From Pseudomonas moraviensis (GTDB lineage: Bacteria > Pseudomonadota > Gammaproteobacteria > Pseudomonadales > Pseudomonadaceae), in assembly GCF_900105805.1 (NCBI RefSeq), contig NZ_LT629788.1, forward strand, positions 806,001 to 870,000: DNA of 64,000 bases, read 5' to 3'. A program made the position numbers and the translations under genes. Positions 39,128-47,332 of this stretch are shown in pieces. The first letter of the stretch is position 1. Every line of letters starts with the position of its first letter. The notes beneath the pieces are model-generated. The model searched no databases. It worked only from the letters and a program-made list of their open reading frames with translations, and was not told where the DNA came from.

Positions 39128-39922
39128 ATGTCTACCCCCATCATCCCTTGGATGGGCGGCAAACGCCGCCTGGCCGACCGCCTCATTCCGCTTTTTCCGC
39201 CACACGAATGCTACGTTGAAGTCTTTGCCGGCGGTGCCGCGCTCTACTTCATGAAGCCCCAGCCATCGCCGGTCGAAGTCCTGAACGACATCAACGGCGA
39301 CCTGGTCACGCTTTACCGCGTTGTGCAGAACCACCTTGAAGAATTCGTGCGCCAATTCAAATGGGCGCTCAGTTCTCGGCAGGTGTTCGAATGGCAGAAA
39401 ATGACCCGCCCCGAAACCCTCACCGACATCCAGCGCGCCGCCCGTTTCTTTTACCTGCAGCACCACGCCTTCGCCGGCAAGGTCTCCGGTCAGACGTTCG
39501 GCACGGCGACCACTGCCCCGGCCATCAACCTGCTGCGCATTGAGGAAAACCTCTCGGCTGCATGGCAGCGCCTGTCCGGGACCTACGTCGAAAACCTCCC
39601 CTGGCTTGAATGCGCTGAACGCTACGACCGCGCCCACACCTTCCACTACATGGATCCGCCCTACTGGCAGACCGCCGGCTATGGCGTGGACTTTCCGTTC
39701 GAAAACTACGAGCTGATGGCCGACTTCATGCGCCGCTGCAAAGGCAAGGTGATGGTAAGCATCAACGACCATCCGGATATTCGCCGCGTGTTCGACGGCT
39801 TCCACTTCGAGACCTTGGACATTCGCTACACCACCACCAACCAGCGGCAGGGGAAGGCCGAAATCAGTGGCGAGCTGGTTATCATGAATTGGGAGCCGAA
39901 AGCGTTGGGCGGATTGTTCTGA
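39128..39922 (+). CDS. DNA adenine methylase (Dam-like, N6)
   Basis: A 264-aa D12-class adenine methyltransferase: SAM motif 'VEVFAGGAALYF' (~residues 28-39) and catalytic 'MDPPYW' (~171-176). It is a late gene after the lysis cassette, the second methylase of this prophage (the other is a C5 enzyme), probably for protection from host restriction or for packaging control. The ATG at 39128 has only a weak ribosome site. Confidence 0.9.
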   Translation: MSTPIIPWMGGKRRLADRLIPLFPPHECYVEVFAGGAALYFMKPQPSPVEVLNDINGDLVTLYRVVQNHLEEFVRQFKWALSSRQVFEWQKMTRPETLTDIQRAARFFYLQHHAFAGKVSGQTFGTATTAPAINLLRIEENLSAAWQRLSGTYVENLPWLECAERYDRAHTFHYMDPPYWQTAGYGVDFPFENYELMADFMRRCKGKVMVSINDHPDIRRVFDGFHFETLDIRYTTTNQRQGKAEISGELVIMNWEPKALGGLF

Positions 39923-40226
39923 TCACCATTGTGCGAACCCAGGACATCCGATGCCCCACAGCTGTAACAGCTCGGTGAGTTTGATAAGAAACTCGACAGT
40001 CGCCATCAGAAGAATCAGCACATTCATTTTTTATTCTCGCAAAGAAACATGCCGCGCTTATTGGCGCGGTAGCGGAAAGGAGGTAGGTCGAACTGTTTTT
40101 AAGCTAGTTGCTTATTTCGGTATTCGTCAATGGTTGATTGGAATTAATTTCGTCTGCTGTCGCAATCCCATTCGGGGAAGTTGTAGTAGGGCTGAGTGTG
40201 TATGCGCCCGCATCACCTAATTTGTC

Positions 40227-40280
40227 CTAGGGCAATGGGTGTATATGGCCGCTGGGGACTAGGGCATTGGGTGTATAGGG
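40227..40280. repeat. 22-bp direct repeat pair
   Basis: CTAGGGCAATGGGTGTATAT-GG and CTAGGGCATTGGGTGTATAG-GG, 32 bp apart start to start, 20 of 22 bases equal. Function unknown. Confidence 0.7.
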
Positions 40281-40362
40281 TCGCGATTTCTTCACGCTCG
40301 CACTCGCGCTTTTGCAAATCTGAATATCCAAAGGATATCGGAAGGATATTTATTTAATGGTG

Positions 40363-40429
40363 GATTAACGAATTAGCGAATTAACGAATTAACGAATTAA
40401 CGAATTAACGAATTAACGAATTAACGAAA
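40363..40429. repeat. 8-bp tandem repeat (GAATTAAC)n
   Basis: Seven consecutive 8-bp units from 40370 to 40425 (first unit with one A-to-G change), plus partial flanking units, followed by GAAATGATGAAATAAAGAAATAAAG. Replication slippage would make it variable in number. Confidence 0.9.
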
Positions 40430-40511
40430 TGATGAAATAAAGAAATAAAGTGGTCTTAATTCACCGGCGTCGCTCGAAAATCAACTATGAAGCACTAGTC
40501 CTCTTTAGGGT

Positions 40512-40886
40512 TTAGCAAGTCCCTCCGCAAACGGTGTCGTGATCGATCTACCGTACCCAACGGATGACGTTCGGCTGTTAACGACGTCAGCGGTCAATGC
40601 ACTGGATCGCGTATTCCGTCCTGGTTTCAGTTACAGCAAAGCGGAAGTTCTGCTGCTGAATCTATGCCAGCCGGGTGAATACACGGACGATCTGTTCGCC
40701 ATTTCTCAGCCCACTGAGGCGACTAGGGTTATGGCGGTATTGGACGAAATCAATGAGCGATGGGGTAGGGGGACGCTCCGTGCTGCGAGTGTGCCGAGCA
40801 ATCCAGATTGGGGCATGCGACGGGAGATGATGAGCCAAAGCTATACAACGCGCTTGGACCAGTTGTGGACAGTTAATTGTCGATAA
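40512..40886 (+). pseudogene. 3' fragment of umuC/rulB-type Y-family DNA polymerase
   Basis: Encodes about 120 residues matching the C-terminus of UmuC/RulB: 'FRPGFSYSKAEVLLLNLCQP', 'AVLDEINERWGRGTLRAASV' and the final 'RREMMSQSYTTRLDQLW'. The polymerase core is absent, and an in-frame stop (TAG 40506-40508) lies just upstream. Start-like GTG at 40539 gives a 115-aa frame, but a product is unlikely to work. rulB is a known insertion hotspot in Pseudomonas, so this is probably a breakpoint scar. Confidence 0.8.
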
Positions 40887-40952
40887 TGGGCGTTCGCTTT
40901 GGGCCGCGTCGAACGAATACGTGCCTAGGTTTGCCATCGCCGCATACATGTT

Positions 40953-40980
40953 GAGCGTTCGAATCTCTCCTTCACCGCCA
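40953..40980 (+). pseudogene. 3' fragment of a tRNA-Ser gene
   Basis: 'GAGCGTTCGAATCTCTC' (T arm with loop TTCGAAT) followed by CTTCACC-G-CCA: acceptor 3' strand, discriminator and encoded CCA. Only this 3' end is present; upstream sequence does not fold into the rest of a tRNA. The acceptor matches Ser tRNAs beginning GGTGAAG. Typical of an island attachment-site remnant. A terminator-like hairpin follows. Confidence 0.65.
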
Positions 40981-40993
40981 CATTCAATAAACG

Positions 40994-41037
40994 CAAACCC
41001 CTGATTTTCCTAGAGAAAGTCGGGGGTTTGTGGTTTT
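40994..41037 (+). terminator. terminator after the tRNA fragment
   Basis: CAAACCCC (40994-41001) pairs with GGGGTTTG (41023-41030), followed by TGGTTTTT. It resembles the terminator normally found downstream of a tRNA gene. Confidence 0.65.
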
Positions 41038-41176
41038 TGGCGCCCGAAAAAAGGCCATATGGGACTCAGATGGGACTGGGGCGCTATTTTGGTGCGGAAG
41101 ATGGGGCTATGAGTGCGTATCTCTGCCCCTCACTGCGGCCGCATGAGCTAGGCTTTGCGAACACCTCATTTCCAGG

Positions 41177-41404
41177 ATGGATCGCATGCCTGATAACTCA
41201 GCCTCCAACATCGCCACTGCTGATGCGCTGACGTTGCTACTGCACAACCAGCATGCTCTCGGTGCAGCGATCGAAGAGATCACCCATTGGATCTCAGGGA
41301 CTGGCGCAGACGATGTTGCCGACAACGCTGTCGTGGCCCTGGAAACACTGGATAGAAATACACAAGCATTAACAGATGCGATCCTGCGAATACGGCAGTC
41401 TTAG
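41177..41404 (+). CDS. small hypothetical protein
   Basis: A 75-aa acidic, helical protein ('LLLHNQHALGAAIEEITHWI'). I recognise no domain; similar short proteins with a His-Ala-rich helix occur in Pseudomonas genomes. ATG at 41177 follows CCAGG; a second ATG at 41186 is possible. It lies alone between the tRNA scar and the HEPN-like gene. Confidence 0.45.
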   Translation: MDRMPDNSASNIATADALTLLLHNQHALGAAIEEITHWISGTGADDVADNAVVALETLDRNTQALTDAILRIRQS

Positions 41405-41646
41405 GAGTCGCCCCGTTAGGCAGCACTCGGCCAAGAACGGTCAGTGGACGCCCAGGTGGCGGAACAGTAGCTTGTCACTGGAAATGCTCGACGACAGATC
41501 TCGTTGCTATATTGCGTTTTTCTTTGATCCACCCCGCGCTTTTCGCGAGCACTTAATAATTAACAAGAGCTTACTTAACGACAGGGTATTCAATGCGACA
41601 GTCTGTCGCCTAAAAATAGTTCGGCACAATAGAGGAGTTGGCGAAG

Positions 41647-42213
41647 ATGACGCGGAAAATCCCGGTCGAACCATCAGAAGAGCAGTTCCACCGGATCGTG
41701 TTCTCGATATGGGACTTTCAGCAGGCTCTCTCTGCGCTAACCTTCCTCGAAGAAGAGTGCGATTTAACGCAAAAGTATTCGAGAGTGGAGCTTCGCCGGT
41801 TCAAATGCTACGAAACGCAGTCTATCATTTCGTTTGCTCGGCCTTTCGTCGCATCTAGGTCGGGTATACAGCTGAGTGCCAAGAGGGTCGGTGTCAACCT
41901 CACCTCGGAAGAAAGGGAGCACAGTAATGAAATTCTTCTCCTGAGGAATAAGATAGTTGCTCATTCAGACACAGAAGAGATGCATTACAAGGTCCAGACA
42001 CTTGAATTTGGTGGGCAAAATTCTATTAAAGCACCTGTGTTCATCTTTGACGAAGGTCTGCTGCTCACCGGAAAGCAAAGGAGGGATTTTGAATCTCTTC
42101 TTCGCAAGCTGATTCACGGGCTCCATGAGTTTGCCTTCCAGTTGTGCAAATCTAACCCTGAGCGCTTTGAGTTTTATAAGGTTCCCATTTCGGGGCTGAA
42201 CCAAGATGTCTAG
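41647..42213 (+). CDS. HEPN-like protein, candidate RNase toxin/defence component
   Basis: A 188-aa helical protein. 'LLLRNKIVAHSDTEE' (about residues 97-111) contains R-x5-H, the HEPN ribonuclease motif (Rx4-6H), after helices 'FKCYETQSIISFARPFV'. The ATG at 41647 is preferred because GAGGAG lies 9 nt upstream; an earlier TTG is adjacent to that site. It lies 82 bp before an HNH-like gene on the same strand and upstream of a PARIS-like pair, so a role in phage defence is plausible. The family is not identified. Confidence 0.55.
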   Translation: MTRKIPVEPSEEQFHRIVFSIWDFQQALSALTFLEEECDLTQKYSRVELRRFKCYETQSIISFARPFVASRSGIQLSAKRVGVNLTSEEREHSNEILLLRNKIVAHSDTEEMHYKVQTLEFGGQNSIKAPVFIFDEGLLLTGKQRRDFESLLRKLIHGLHEFAFQLCKSNPERFEFYKVPISGLNQDV

Positions 42214-42295
42214 TCCACGCCGTTCCAAGAAACGCGCTGCAGGCGATAGCGCCGCGTGGTTAAGTTTTGTCGTTACATTTCAATGAGTATATGAA

Positions 42296-43396
42296 ATGAG
42301 CAGCAATAGATATTGTGTTTTCTGTGGTGGTCCACCAGAGAAAAAGAATCGAGAGCATATTCTTCCTCAATGGTTGTTGGGACTCACCGGAGATCCCAAG
42401 CGAGTTGTAAACTTCGGTACAAATTTTAGAGATGGAAGAACGGTAAGGTTTGACTGGCTCAACTTTTGCGTTCCCGCATGTGAGCAGTGCAATACCGAAT
42501 ATTCTGGCCTTGAAGAGCGAGCCAAGAATTACGTTTTGGCTATTCTTGCGAGAGGAACTCTCTCAAGTGTTGAGTATTCAGATTTTATGGATTGGCTTGA
42601 TAAGGTTCGCATAGGTGTTTGGATTGCGTACCACTTCATTCAAGGGAATCCTACGAATATTCAACCAAGCTTTCATGTAAAATCTCGAATCAGCCAAAAG
42701 GATCGGATGATCGCTATTTATGCATTAACAGGAGAAGGTGTTGGTCTAAATGCTTTCGGTGTGGAGTCATTAGTTTTTCACAGTCAGCCTTCATGTTTTG
42801 GACTTAGAATAAATAACGTTCTGATTATTAATATGTCAAACGATTTTTTATTTTCAGCGCGTTGCGGGTTTCCTTATCCCAAGAGCTGTTTTACAAGGCT
42901 TGATGGGGATGACGCTTACATGATGCATACGGATGACTATGTACTCACTAGACGTATAAAACACCCGTTGATTCGAAAAGCTATATTGAAGCCGTCAATA
43001 CACCTATACCAACCGATCATCCAAAAAACGACAAGTAAGAGGTTTCCGTCCGGATTTCTCGGTGTGCAAAATTCGGATGATTCATATTTAGTTAAAAATA
43101 CGATGCCTCCCTATCCAACAGGGAAGGGAATCCTCTATTTTCAACATCTGGATAGAGTTGAGCCTATCTTCGATACAAACCAACCGATACAATTTCAAAG
43201 CTGTATGGGAATTCATTCCCGACAGATGCATGAACTTGTGAAACAGATTTACGAGTTTCAGATCTTTTTATTCAACCAAAATGAGTTTAGAGCAGATAAT
43301 AAAACTCTGCTCAAGGCGCAAATGGACAGACGTAAGTTTCTTATCCAATGGAATAAAAATGTAATCTCACATTACAGTGCTATGAGGTATGTGTGA
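42296..43396 (+). CDS. HNH-like nuclease domain protein, unknown family
   Basis: A 366-aa protein. The N-terminus 'YCVFCGGPPEKKNREHILPQ' (Cys7, Cys10, His21) and 'CVPACEQCNTEYSGLEE' (~58-74) form a zinc-bound HNH/treble-clef pattern of nucleases. The remaining ~280 residues are AT-rich-encoded with no motif I know. It is followed by a terminator, so it probably forms a two-gene unit with the HEPN-like gene. Confidence 0.6.
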   Translation: MSSNRYCVFCGGPPEKKNREHILPQWLLGLTGDPKRVVNFGTNFRDGRTVRFDWLNFCVPACEQCNTEYSGLEERAKNYVLAILARGTLSSVEYSDFMDWLDKVRIGVWIAYHFIQGNPTNIQPSFHVKSRISQKDRMIAIYALTGEGVGLNAFGVESLVFHSQPSCFGLRINNVLIINMSNDFLFSARCGFPYPKSCFTRLDGDDAYMMHTDDYVLTRRIKHPLIRKAILKPSIHLYQPIIQKTTSKRFPSGFLGVQNSDDSYLVKNTMPPYPTGKGILYFQHLDRVEPIFDTNQPIQFQSCMGIHSRQMHELVKQIYEFQIFLFNQNEFRADNKTLLKAQMDRRKFLIQWNKNVISHYSAMRYV

Positions 43397-43488
43397 GTTA
43401 CTTGCTCGAATAACTGGTTTGGGTCGGTAGCGGCCCTCAGTGACAGATACATTGAATTCCACCCTATGTTAAATCGGCCCTCACACCT

Positions 43489-43511
43489 GGCCCAAGCGTG
43501 GGGGCCTTTTT
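43489..43511 (+). terminator. rho-independent terminator after HNH-like gene
   Basis: GGCCC-AAGCGTGG-GGGCC followed by TTTTT. It is about 90 bp after the HNH-like stop. Confidence 0.6.
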
Positions 43512-43899
43512 CTGCGGCCTTGAAAACCAGTTCCTCTTGGACTGTTCTAGCATTCCCGGACGGTCTGGCTAGACGTGCCGACCGCTCCCCACTGCGAGTG
43601 CCTGTAGGGGCGGTAGCTTTAGGGCAAATTGCAGGCCGGGGTAGGCCGCGATATGCAAGCAGCTAACTGGTAGATCGCCGAATTCAGTGGCCTAAATCGG
43701 CCCGAAAGGACTCAAGAAGGGGTATCCGATATTGCTGACAGTCGATACGCTAATTTATAACGGTCGGTGCAAGCTTATTTCTGATCATGCAGCTCAAATA
43801 AGATGTCGGATTATTTAAGTTTTTGATCTGTGTTCAACACCAAAATATATAGAGTTTTTCAACTTATTTTATTTTGAGTGTGCTGACAAGTGATTCGGA

Positions 43900-43929
43900 G
43901 TGTGCTAATGCTAATTAGCATTAGCACAC
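43900..43929. repeat. 30-bp perfect palindrome
   Basis: GTGTGCTAATGCTAA followed by its exact reverse complement. The outer GACAAGTG (43884-43891) and CACTTGTC (43929-43936) can pair further. It is 13 nt past the stop of the DUF4435 gene, so it may end the leftward transcript or be a protein-binding cruciform. Confidence 0.9.
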
Positions 43930-43941
43930 ACTTGTCTTGAT

Positions 43942-44829
43942 TTATTGGGATACGAAAGTACTACCGCTCAATATTAAATGAAGAGCTTTCTTGAGATCCT
44001 CTAGTCGATCTAAGGAGCAGTATTTTGCAAGTTTAAACATAAGGCTTGCAGTGGTCATTGAACCTGTTACTTTCGAGCGGATGAGAAAAGTCATTAATGG
44101 TATTAAAAAGTCTTTACCAGAAACGACATCTGTAAAGTCTAACGTTTCAGAAAATTCATTCACCTCCTGAATTAACTGATCCCATCTCTGTTGTCCGACC
44201 TCATTAATACACTGGCTGGAAATATTTTCTATAAGGATTTGTATTTTATCTAGGTCTACTACTGGTCCAGTAGTTTTAGAATGTTGTGACACGATTGCTC
44301 CAAGACCGTGAGCAACCGTCTTAAGATCTGGTTTTGCTTTTCGTGCCGCAGCAAACACGACGAATAAATTTTTTAGTTCTAAATATACAGGGTCGAAAAA
44401 GCTAGTCCATTCGTGCTCAGGTAGCGCGTCCTCGCGTTTAATAACGCCTGAACCTTGGACAATAAGTTCTCGTGCGGCATTAGCACAAAAAAGATAGTTT
44501 TCTATGCAGTAGGCACTTAGTTGGAATAAGTTGGTATAACCCTGCTCGCGCTCTGCAAGTAGCAGATCTAAATCTCCGTCAATTAAAAATAGAGCGGGAC
44601 TGCCTCCATCGTACTCTGAACAGTTTTTTAGGACGTGATCCCTTCCATGCAATGGGATGATTTTCTTTATTTTTTGCTCATCAACCATCATTCTATTGAG
44701 TAGCTCAAGGTAAAATGCTTCAGAATTGCTATCTTCCACATAGACTTCGATCGGTTGTAACTCTCTATAAAGTAAACCAATGCTCTCGCTAGCCGTTGCT
44801 GACCATGAGGGGATTTCATCGAGCTGCAT
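43942..44829 (-). CDS. DUF4435 Toprim-like nuclease, AriB-like (PARIS)
   Basis: A 295-aa protein: 'QPIEVYVEDSNSEAFYLELL' (Glu32) and 'PALFLIDGDLDLLL' (Asp84, Asp86, Asp88) make the Toprim-type acidic site of DUF4435. In PARIS, AriB is held by the ATPase AriA and released when a phage anti-restriction protein is sensed; it then cuts a host tRNA and stops growth. The rest is helical. RBS GGAGGG lies 9 nt upstream of the ATG (44829), which starts 2 nt past the ATPase stop, so the two are co-expressed. Confidence 0.75.
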   Translation of the reverse strand: MQLDEIPSWSATASESIGLLYRELQPIEVYVEDSNSEAFYLELLNRMMVDEQKIKKIIPLHGRDHVLKNCSEYDGGSPALFLIDGDLDLLLAEREQGYTNLFQLSAYCIENYLFCANAARELIVQGSGVIKREDALPEHEWTSFFDPVYLELKNLFVVFAAARKAKPDLKTVAHGLGAIVSQHSKTTGPVVDLDKIQILIENISSQCINEVGQQRWDQLIQEVNEFSETLDFTDVVSGKDFLIPLMTFLIRSKVTGSMTTASLMFKLAKYCSLDRLEDLKKALHLILSGSTFVSQ

Positions 44830-44830
44830 C

Positions 44831-46252
44831 CTAGATCCCTCCGTTTAGAGGAATATAATATTTCTTGCGACCTCCAATGATCGCAGGTGAATGAGTTGCT
44901 AGAATTATCTGAAGGTCTGGTCCAGCAGCCTGCACAGACTCTAGAAACATATCTTGCCACGCAATATGTAGCGAAAGCTCTGGTTCGTCTACAATAAAAA
45001 CACCGCTTTTGGGTAGATGTGAGTTCAAAGATAAATGCGCGAGCATAATCAGAATCTGCCTTTCACCGGAAGACAATACCGTAAGCTTTTTTTCAACGTC
45101 GGATATGAAGATTTTAACTTCACCTCTGTTGGTGATGCTTATCTTCTTTTTCGTTTGATTAAGGAACGAGTTAACTAAGATTTCAAATTTTTTTAAAGGC
45201 TCATAAATATCTGACTTGATCCTTTCGTAGTCACCAATCAGGTTAATAAGTCGATCAATTCGAGCCATTTGGTGGCTGTTCGAAAACCAGGTTGCTAATA
45301 CCCGAGAATATTCTAATGGGATATTCATTGAAGCCGTCGCTTTCGGGCTTACGTTATAAGCAGAATCAACGCTTTTCCTTTTATGAGATGGGCTACGGCT
45401 CAATGCTGTTGACGATTTCTCTCTGTTTTCAAATACCTCAAGAACGTTCTTTAAGATGCTGGTGAGATTCTCGAAAAACTTATCATACATTCCCGAAAGT
45501 TCTTCATTCTTGAAATCCAGTCCAATGAGTGTGTTTTTAATTGTTTTTGCTTTAGCTTTCAGTTGTTGAAGGCTTTTTCCATCAGGTATTACCATCGCTC
45601 CTCGATCAGGATTGTCTACGTAAAACGAGTCCAGAATAATCTTGTTACGTAAGCTTCTATCTTCGACTGTTTGCTTATCTTTAATTTCGGCGCTTTTTTT
45701 GGAAATCAGCGCTAAAGCATCCTTCATTCCAATATCTGCATCAGCATCATTATCTGCTGCTTTATCCAACCATATCTTACTAAAGTTGAAAGGCGAGGCA
45801 TCATAAGGGGTAACCTCTTTTATGAAGCGTCGATCTAAACTCAAATACATTGGAGAGGGAAGGTTTGAAATAAATTTAAATACGGGAGTTAATCGAAATT
45901 TGTTGGTGATTGCGTGGTCGGAAGACTGCTTTAATTCGTCTAGTGGGGTGATAATGATTTCGTTTCCGAGTAAGTCAGGTCCTTCTACCCAGACATGCAA
46001 ATGCTCTTTAGTTTGGTGCGCACGAATAGTAAAAGGCATGCCGCCATCTGCTACTACAGATAAAGCGGCGAATCCAAATGATATTTTTCCTAGGTCCTCA
46101 AGCGAGGGAGCGAGCAATGCGGCAATAATATTTAATGCAGATGTTTTTCCGGAGCCGTTGAGGCCTGCGATAAAGTTCACATCATTATTAAACTTAATAT
46201 TGAAGTTCAAGTATTCGTGTACGTTGCCTGCTACAAATGTGATTAATTTCAT
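44831..46252 (-). CDS. ABC-type AAA ATPase, AriA-like (PARIS sensor)
   Basis: A 473-aa SMC/ABC-like ATPase (AAA_15/21 type): Walker A 'GLNGSGKTSAL' (residues 30-40), ABC signature 'LSSGERQILIMLAH' (~395-408), Walker B 'GVFIVDEPELSLH' (~424-436) and the H-loop 'LATHSPAII' (~455-463). The middle ~180 residues form a helical insertion. In PARIS, AriA forms a multimer that traps AriB and responds to phage proteins such as Ocr. First gene of the leftward pair; AT-rich. Other AAA/DUF4435 systems exist, so PARIS is the best but not the only reading. Confidence 0.75.
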   Translation of the reverse strand: MKLITFVAGNVHEYLNFNIKFNNDVNFIAGLNGSGKTSALNIIAALLAPSLEDLGKISFGFAALSVVADGGMPFTIRAHQTKEHLHVWVEGPDLLGNEIIITPLDELKQSSDHAITNKFRLTPVFKFISNLPSPMYLSLDRRFIKEVTPYDASPFNFSKIWLDKAADNDADADIGMKDALALISKKSAEIKDKQTVEDRSLRNKIILDSFYVDNPDRGAMVIPDGKSLQQLKAKAKTIKNTLIGLDFKNEELSGMYDKFFENLTSILKNVLEVFENREKSSTALSRSPSHKRKSVDSAYNVSPKATASMNIPLEYSRVLATWFSNSHQMARIDRLINLIGDYERIKSDIYEPLKKFEILVNSFLNQTKKKISITNRGEVKIFISDVEKKLTVLSSGERQILIMLAHLSLNSHLPKSGVFIVDEPELSLHIAWQDMFLESVQAAGPDLQIILATHSPAIIGGRKKYYIPLNGGI

Positions 46253-46863
46253 TTTCTTCCCTGATGCTGGTAAAAAATCAAAAAATTTTACAGAGATTTT
46301 AGGGATAGCTCAATGCTATTATGCTTGCAGATGTGTGCTAACGATAGGTGTAAGGCAGAGGGTTACCTTTGAATTTTTCCTAACGTAGGATCTGTCTCGC
46401 TATGGAGCTTGGGAAGGAGGTAGGCGCCATGGCATCTACCTGGTGATCGCTGATAAGTTTCTTCTGCCGATGCTGGATGCGCTCCGGCCCCTAGGCAATC
46501 TGCGGATGGTAGAGATCGAGTTAAATACACTTAATCCCCACCGTTTGGCAGTTCTTGTTTCATCAGCCAGTACTGGTAACCAGCCGCAAGCACCTCATAC
46601 TCGTGTCCGACTTCGGTCTCGCCTTCATGATCAACATAAGTGTCTGGTCGAGTGAAGCGTTCTAGACCTGATTCAGGCGCACCCTTCAAGCATATCCGCT
46701 ACTCCATACTTGTATGGCACTTCACCGACTCTGTCGAAATAGAGCAAATACAGAGCCTGTATTGCCTTCAGTGGACAGAAATTCTTGCATGCTTATAAAT
46801 TGCTACAAATTATTGTGTGTTTGAGCGCATGCCCAGACTGGCCGGGGTGTGGACGAGGGGCTA
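46253..46863. other. intergenic region between PARIS-like operon and attR
   Basis: About 610 bp. The promoter of the leftward operon should lie in the AT-rich 46255-46330. Short open frames exist (e.g. 46443-46655, + strand, GTG start) but show no motif or ribosome site. I see no further feature. Confidence 0.5.
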
Positions 46864-46950
46864 CGTCCAATCCATCATGGGTGCCACACTGAAGCGCCGA
46901 GACGGCTCAGGCGTTGGTTTTACTGGGCTAAAGCTCTGATTCTGGACCAT
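46861..46950 (-). pseudogene. dusA: original 5' end of dusA, severed by integration
   Basis: Encodes MVQNQSFSPVKPTPEPSRRF followed by SVAPMMDWT, then a stop (TAG) contributed by the element. The last ~15 residues equal those of the intact DusA (residues ~18-32); the first 14 are the native host start. Excision would rejoin this start to the dusA body. A longer frame upstream (to 47046) has no better start. Confidence 0.85.
46864..46908. other. attR: right attachment site
   Basis: 41 of 45 bases match attL at 3314-3358; the first 15 are identical. The copy lies in the cut-off dusA start. Together with attL it bounds an element of about 43.55 kb. Confidence 0.9.
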
Positions 46951-47332
46951 TTTACTCAACGTGTTTTCGGCGTGCTTTTGGGCGTTTTCAGGGGTTTTCA
47001 GGATCTGCTGGATACGATGTACCAATTCGAAACCGATGCGTACCACTTTCGGTTATGGCAGCTGTCATGACATCAAGACTGGCGGATGAAAGTCCTGCGC
47101 TAAACCGCACAGCACCGCATCAGACGAAATGGAGTGTAAGTCTACCAAGAGAGCGAGATTTCCGCCCCGGAAACGGACCACGCGAGCGTGAATCAGAACT
47201 GGATGAGCGGGCGATCATGCGGGCAAGGTAGCTGGAGTCGAGCAAATCGATGGCTGCACTCACGCTCAGTCTTGGTTGCGCTGGAAAGAGTCAATGGCAT
47301 TCTCGGCCTAGAGTGGGGCGCAGCCGCCCCAT
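46951..47332. other. region upstream of native dusA start, no gene seen
   Basis: About 380 bp of low-complexity-free intergenic DNA. The original dusA promoter should be in 46951-47060, now orphaned. No repeat or coding frame is convincing. Confidence 0.4.

Larger units (their letters stand above)
39923..40511. other. non-coding stretch between Dam and the right-end scar
   Basis: No gene seen. It contains two directly repeated 22-bp units (40227-40248 and 40259-40280; core CTAGGGCA-TGGGTGTATA), a small hairpin (GCCGCGC..GGCGCGG near 40050) and an (GAATTAAC)n tandem repeat. Composition shifts to AT-rich here. Confidence 0.6.
43397..43941. other. intergenic region between HNH-like gene and PARIS-like operon
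   Basis: About 545 bp, no convincing gene. It holds a rho-independent terminator near 43489-43511 and a 30-bp perfect palindrome at 43900-43929. Two converging operons end here. Confidence 0.6.

Noticed and set aside
40363..40429. CRISPR-like array
   Set aside because: The 8-bp units are directly adjacent with no spacers; this is a simple tandem repeat.
43466..43666. 66-aa frame after the HNH-like gene
   Set aside because: Runs through the terminator hairpin and has no ribosome site.
46443..46655. 70-aa open frame with GTG start upstream of attR
   Set aside because: No ribosome site, no recognisable motif, isolated between the PARIS-like promoter and attR.
47060..47200. possible group II intron 5' remnant (GGATGAAAGTCCTGCG stretch)
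   Set aside because: Only one short stretch resembles such introns; no reverse transcriptase, no domain V and no clear 5' boundary are present.
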